Below are positions 59,503 to 64,000 of a DNA stretch of 64,000 nt, piece after piece. Position numbers and translations under genes: made by a program. The stretch is from Chloranthus sessilifolius (lineage: Eukaryota > Streptophyta > Magnoliopsida > Chloranthales > Chloranthaceae), in NCBI GenBank assembly GCA_021018995.1, contig JAJIZI010000021.1, positions 366,967-430,966 of the forward strand. The letters run 5' to 3'. The stretch's first letter is position 1; each line of letters opens with the position of its first letter. Under the pieces are notes generated by a model. The model saw only the letters and a list, made by a program, of their open reading frames with translations, did not search any database and was not told the origin of the DNA.

Positions 59503-62500
59503 TGTAACAACCCGAATTTTTAGATTTTATTTTAACGGTATTAGATGATGCACCACACTATGTACTGTGCTAACGCTCCACATCAGAATCGAAACCCACA
59601 TTTTAAAATAAAAAATTTCTAATTTTTTCCATATCAAAATTACGTCTGATTCCAACGATATATAATTTGACGACTTCTGACAAGAATATAAAAAGTTATG
59701 CCCATTTTAACTGATCAAGCAAGTCAAAGGGTATAATTGTAATTTCGGGAGAGAAACACCAATTGATTTGGTGCTTATGCAAAACGCTAGAACGAAACCT
59801 TTTCTCAAGCTATCCAAGTTACGTATGAATTCTTATTCAGTGTAAAAATCTCCTATTCTATTAAATCTCCCACGAAAAGTGTTAATTAGAGTTGACCTAA
59901 AATTTTATACCATTAAAAATAAAACTTTAAAAGCTCTCTCCTCTCTATAATAAAAAATCATTCTCTCTGAAGACCTAGACGAGCCGATGCCTTGGGAATC
60001 GACCTTTTCAACCCGAATCACCGTTGATCTTCTGTTCACACTTCAAGAGGTGGGTACCCATCAATCCATCTTATTCTTCTCAGATCAAGCGTGGGATCGT
60101 TCGATCGGCGCATTGCGGTTTAAAATCTTATTTAAACCAAAATATCTCATAAATTAATAGATCTATATATTTAATATATGCTTTCCCTTGAAAGTTATAT
60201 ATTTTGTAAATTGGGTTTATATGTTATTTCTCTTTTCTTTTCAAAAATCCCTTTTGTTTGAGCCATTAATATTTTACCTTATATTAGGTCTGTATATTTA
60301 ATATGTTTACTTCCTCTTTTATGTCTGTAAAATTAATTAAATTTTAATACTTATAAATTTGATAGATTGACTTAATTGGCATAATATCAAATTGATATTA
60401 TTTATTTCTAAATCTATATAGTATAAATTTATCCTTCTACTAAGACTATAATAATATATATTATTGTTGCAAGTTTATATTATTATTTATTTAAAATTAA
60501 TTAAGCCCAAAAATTAAATTATATTTTTATTTTATTTAAATAAATAATAGATTGCACCAACTTAAAGTTTCGGGTCCGAACTTGCGGCTACGAACCCGAA
60601 TTCACGTCCATGAACCCGACCTCACGACCATTAATGCACCTGTCCCGGTATTTTGGTCATAACTTTTACTCCGACCTCGGATTAATGTGATTCTTGCGGC
60701 ATTGGAAAGAAGACAGCGAACTTTACAACTTTGTGTGAAATAGGCATTTCACGAATCTGACTTTTTAGAGGTCAAAATAGAGCAACAAGTCGGGTTCAAT
60801 TTTGAATGAATCAAGGCTATTCGAATTTAAGATTATTTTCTAATTCTCATGATCAAAGTTCCAGTGTATATTATATCTTAAGGTCTTTCGATCGATGGTC
60901 ATGATAAATTATAACTTAATATGTATAAATATTATTTAATTTAATTATCTAATTATTATATATATATATATATCTCAATTTTATTGCTTCAATGCGACCT
61001 CTTCGATAATACAAAGTGTTAGAACTTCGATGTCTTTATGAAATCGAACTCTGACTTTTACGATTATCGAAATCACACTTATAACTCTATTTTATAATTA
61101 TATTGGTGTGGTATGTAAATAAACATAAATATAAGCATAATCAAAATCTAAGTATAAATCGTTCTGTATGTGTAATACTTTTGTATTTGTAACTTAATCA
61201 ATTTATACGAGTTAAGAATATGTTAGATCATGAGTACGAGAGTGTATAAGATCATGCCTACGCTTGGGCGTGGTGATTCGCCGAGATGGTATCGAAGCGA
61301 GGAATACACCGTATTCACATGCCTTATAACTCATGGCGGAATGGGACCCATGACGAGTCGGGTGAGTGTGAATTCAGTGTAACCGTGCGGTGGCATATCT
61401 GATGATCCTATCACCCTGAGTTTTAATACGAGAGGATAAGATATAAGATATGATACGAGAATCGGGCTTTAGGCCTTAGCTGTGGTGAGATTTCTGTTAC
61501 GGTTACGTGAAACTCGGTATATTAGCGTCCATGTACGGATGCAACACCTCTATGATAGTATAAACTATCACACGAAGTACATCCAAGTTACTACGAAACC
61601 TTTTTCTTGGGAAGCGTGAATTAGGAAGGTTGCCTCACTATAGTTTGTCATAGGATTAAGTATAAGAGTATGATAAGATATGAGTATGAGATAAGATAAG
61701 TTATGATACGAGTACGATAATAAGACATCGCTGTATAGGCCAGCAAAAGATAAAGAACTTAAGTCTCTGTACGTGCCGTTCCTTGCGTAGCCACCGTAAG
61801 GGCAACAACGTCTTTCAGCCAAGACGGATCTCTGGAAGAGATTATGAGTATGAGTGCGTTATTAGTGAGTTTGGCCATTATGTCTCCCCATTGGCTGGGT
61901 GGTGGAGTATGAGTATGACACGAGGGCGTTATAATATGGTGGTATGATACTATGTTGACCCTCCCATAGTAGCTCAAGGCTGACTGCATGTGTCATTTAG
62001 GATTTCATTAGTATAGTTACGCTCATGCGATGTCAGACGCGTATGTGCGAGAATGATAATAAGATATGGTATGATATGTTATGAGATATGATAAGGTACG
62101 GTAGAATATGAGTGTCAGAGATCATAGTCTTGCATTTATGATATGATATGAGTTTTGATATGCATGTGATTTTGTCTCTTTTCTATACGCTTTGAGATAT
62201 TATGTTTATCACTCACAAGATGCACCCACAATGCACCTGAGTAGTATGGGGTGAATTGGTGGTGTATCCACTGAGTTTACTTGACTGAGTAAACTCATCC
62301 CACGATAATCTAACGATTCTTTGGTAATTCTGTTTGGTGGAGTAGACGCCAGCCATCTAGATCTCGTCGACGCTAATTTCATTGATTCCGCAGGCGTTGA
62401 GTACCAGGAGCCTTTGGAGGGTGACGCTACCGGTTATCAGGAGGACTACGGTGCTGATCTTAATTTGAGTGTCGATTACTGATTATTGTGGACTTGGTAT

Positions 62501-62787
62501 CGAGTTCTATTGATACTAATATTGTTGATTTTATGATTTCATTTTATCGGATTTGTCTCCGACTGGATTTATATTTTATTGGTGGATTGTGATTTTATCA
62601 AACTTATTCAATATTTATGATTACATTCATATTCCACCCTATTTGTTGGATTTCACGGATTTTGTGGAACCATTATTGCGCGAGAACTCTGATTAGGTGT
62701 ATGCCCGCTTAGCATATCCGGGATATGTGCGGGTCATAACTCGGAATTCTAGGCCCTTGGGATGGGGTAGAATTTCGGGTCGTGACA
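59503..62787 (+). mobile_element. Solo chromovirus-type LTR, 3285 bp
   Basis: Begins TGTAACAACCCGAATTT and ends AATTTCGGGTCGTGACA, inverted ends of 17 bp with few mismatches, and is flanked by a perfect 5-bp duplication TGTTT (59498-59502 and 62788-62792). It inserted only 29 bp from the previous solo LTR, in the same LINE. It contains GATATGA/TACGAGTATGA-rich repeats around 61650-62110. No protein. Confidence 0.93.
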
Positions 62788-63671
62788 TGTTTAGAGTATA
62801 TGCTGATGAGATTTGGATTCGGAGCAAGGTGGAGAAGATGGATGAAAGCGTGTTACTCTACGACCTGGTTCTCGGTTCTAGTTAATGGGTCTCCTTGTGG
62901 TTATTTCAAAAGCCCTCGGGGTCTCCGACAGGGAGACCCGCTGTCCCCTTTCCTATTCAATATTGTCAGGGAGGCTTTGGGAGGACTGCTACAGCGGGCT
63001 CGATCTTTCGGCCGCATCTCGGGTATCTCGGTCGACAGCCTGGGTAGAGTGATTACTCACCTACAATACGTCGACGACACGATTCTATTCTGCAGGGCTC
63101 AGCTAAATGAGATTAGAGCCTTCCCAGACGTGCTCACGATTTATGAGACAGTGTTGGGGCAGCGAGTGAACTTAACTAAATCGAAGGTGATTGGTATCGG
63201 CATTGATAGTCAGTTGGTTGGAACTTTGGCAAAGGAGGTTCATTGCGAGACCGACATTCTTTTGACCTCCTACTTGGGCTTGCCTCTCAGGATGGGTAAG
63301 GCAAATGCTAGGGGTTGGGACTCGGTAGTCTGAAGATTTGAAGGAAGACTCTCCTCTTGAAAAGGGAAACTCTTAAGCAACGGAGGTTGCCTTTGCTTGG
63401 TCAAATCTGTCCTCTCCAGCCTCCTTATCTTCTTTATGTCCATGTTCAGTTGCCCCATAGAAGTAATCAGAAAACTAGAAAAAATTGAAAGAGATTTCCT
63501 GTGGGAGGGATCAGGGCTGGAGAGGAAATACCACTTGGTCCGATGGGAGACCTGCCTCTTACCCAAGTGCTTTGGGGGTCTAGGAATTAGGGACCTACGT
63601 TTGATGAACAAGGCGCTCCTAGGGAAGTGGTTATGGCATGCGGGATGTGTAGCCGAGAGGGACAGCCTCTA

Positions 63672-64000
63672 GGTACGTATCGTCCGATATGTATCGGTAT
63701 CGGACGATATTTTGATCCATGCCAAAGACCATGCACCAACCCGTATTTTTCAGCCAAAACTAGTACCTAGAGGTTGTCCCTCTCGGATACGTATCGGACG
63801 ATACGTATTGGTATCGGACGTGAATGATACATTCAATGTATCGTTCGATACATTCAATTGTATGGTATGTATCGAACGATACATTCAATGTATCGAACGA
63901 TACGGATCGGTACCGATATGTATCGTCTGATACATACCGGTTTTTCGGCATTTTGATCCATGGTCTTTGGGGAATCAACATTTCCATATCTAGGAGGGTA
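63672..64000. repeat. Foldback repeat rich in TATCGGACGATA palindromes
   Basis: GTATCGGACGATACGTAT-like units recur more than eight times in both orientations. AGAGGGACAGCCTCTAGGTA (63657-63676) is the inverted complement of TACCTAGAGGTTGTCCCTCT (63764-63783), and TTTTGATCCATG occurs at 63710 and 63952. It truncates the LINE and runs toward the window edge. The transposon class is not clear. Confidence 0.75.

Larger units (their letters stand above)
56006..63671 (+). mobile_element. L1-type LINE split by two solo LTRs
   Basis: Starts about where copy B ends and runs until the foldback repeat at 63672. A putative ORF1 end lies at 56013-56650, ORF2 from 56662. Its reverse transcriptase is interrupted by LTRs at 58401-59468 and 59503-62787; leaving them and one copy of each duplication out, the frame is continuous across both sites apart from one stop. 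The 3' end (zf-RVT, tail) is not seen. It is about 3.3 kb without the insertions. Confidence 0.88.
56662..63671 (+). pseudogene. LINE ORF2 (endonuclease and reverse transcriptase), interrupted
   Basis: Opens with MKIMSWSVREIVTSK at 56662. The endonuclease has WWVGGDFNAICCPDE (about 57060) and GARFTWSNLQD, then AVSDHRPLLL. Reverse transcriptase part 1 (57894-58400) has PDGFTLKFFK, LIPEKDGAEDLR and PISLINCLFKILSKVLANRL, ending at WKIDMEK. The short piece between the two LTRs (59474-59502) gives AYD-stop-VNWGC. Part 2 (62788-63671) has YMLMRFGFGARWRRW, LRQGDPLSPFLFN, the catalytic box HLQYVDDTILF (Val where most have Ala) and LKSLWxx-like downstream regions. Several frameshifts occur at 56735-57010, 57560-57740 and 63330. 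Confidence 0.88.

Overview
The window is plant nuclear DNA, almost certainly an angiosperm: it carries spliced fragments of plant genes (novel plant SNARE, two-pore potassium channel, ZML/GATA factor, KRR1, a PHD-finger N-acyltransferase), plant-type L1 LINEs, Ty3/gypsy chromoviruses, a Ty1/copia LTR, a CACTA element, hAT and Mutator MITEs and an Au-like SINE. Nothing points to one species. I see no complete, obviously functional protein-coding gene. The sequence is a palimpsest of transposons nested inside each other, with broken host genes between them.

Layout. 1-7448: minus-strand Ty3/gypsy chromovirus, with degenerate gag-pol, a primer-binding site and a complete 2.48-kb 5' LTR (4972-7448) that holds an array of 12-bp palindromes; its 3' LTR lies left of the window. 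It appears to sit in a second LTR (7449-7816 plus 23803-24829), which is also split by a 16-kb CACTA transposon (7817-23799, ACA target duplication). The CACTA shows no transposase that I recognise. Instead it carries exon-intron fragments of at least four unrelated host genes, all on the minus strand: KRR1, a ZML-type GATA factor, a PHD/N-acyltransferase and a small membrane protein. A LINE and a hAT MITE are nested in it, and it has an additional internal CACTA end at 18665. 25.9-28.4 kb: the 3' exons of a novel plant SNARE gene (minus), with a hAT MITE in an intron. 31.3-35.8 kb: a decayed plus-strand Ty3/gypsy integrase, then an LTR with a polypurine tract on one side and a primer-binding site on the other, then a gag-like repetitive ORF.

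36.66-44.46 kb: an unidentified host exon split by a solo copia LTR, which is itself split by a nearly full-length 6.9-kb LINE. 44.7-46.2 kb: a 1.5-kb segment repeated at 53.0-56.0 kb; the second copy is interrupted by a 1.5-kb foldback Mutator-like element, so the first copy is the empty site. 47.6-53.0 kb: pieces of a two-pore K+ channel pseudogene (minus). Its 5' part exists as an inverted duplication (52401-52669 / 52813-53028) able to form a long hairpin RNA. 56.0-63.7 kb: a plus-strand LINE whose reverse transcriptase is split by two solo LTRs, each with a perfect 5-bp target duplication. 63.67-64.0 kb: a foldback repeat.

Order of insertion can be read directly in several places: second LTR, then CACTA, then LINE and hAT MITE inside it; host exon, then copia LTR, then LINE; LINE, then two solo LTRs. 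Coordinates of exons are from visible splice consensus and reading frame; all family names are from recognising motifs by eye, without any database search.
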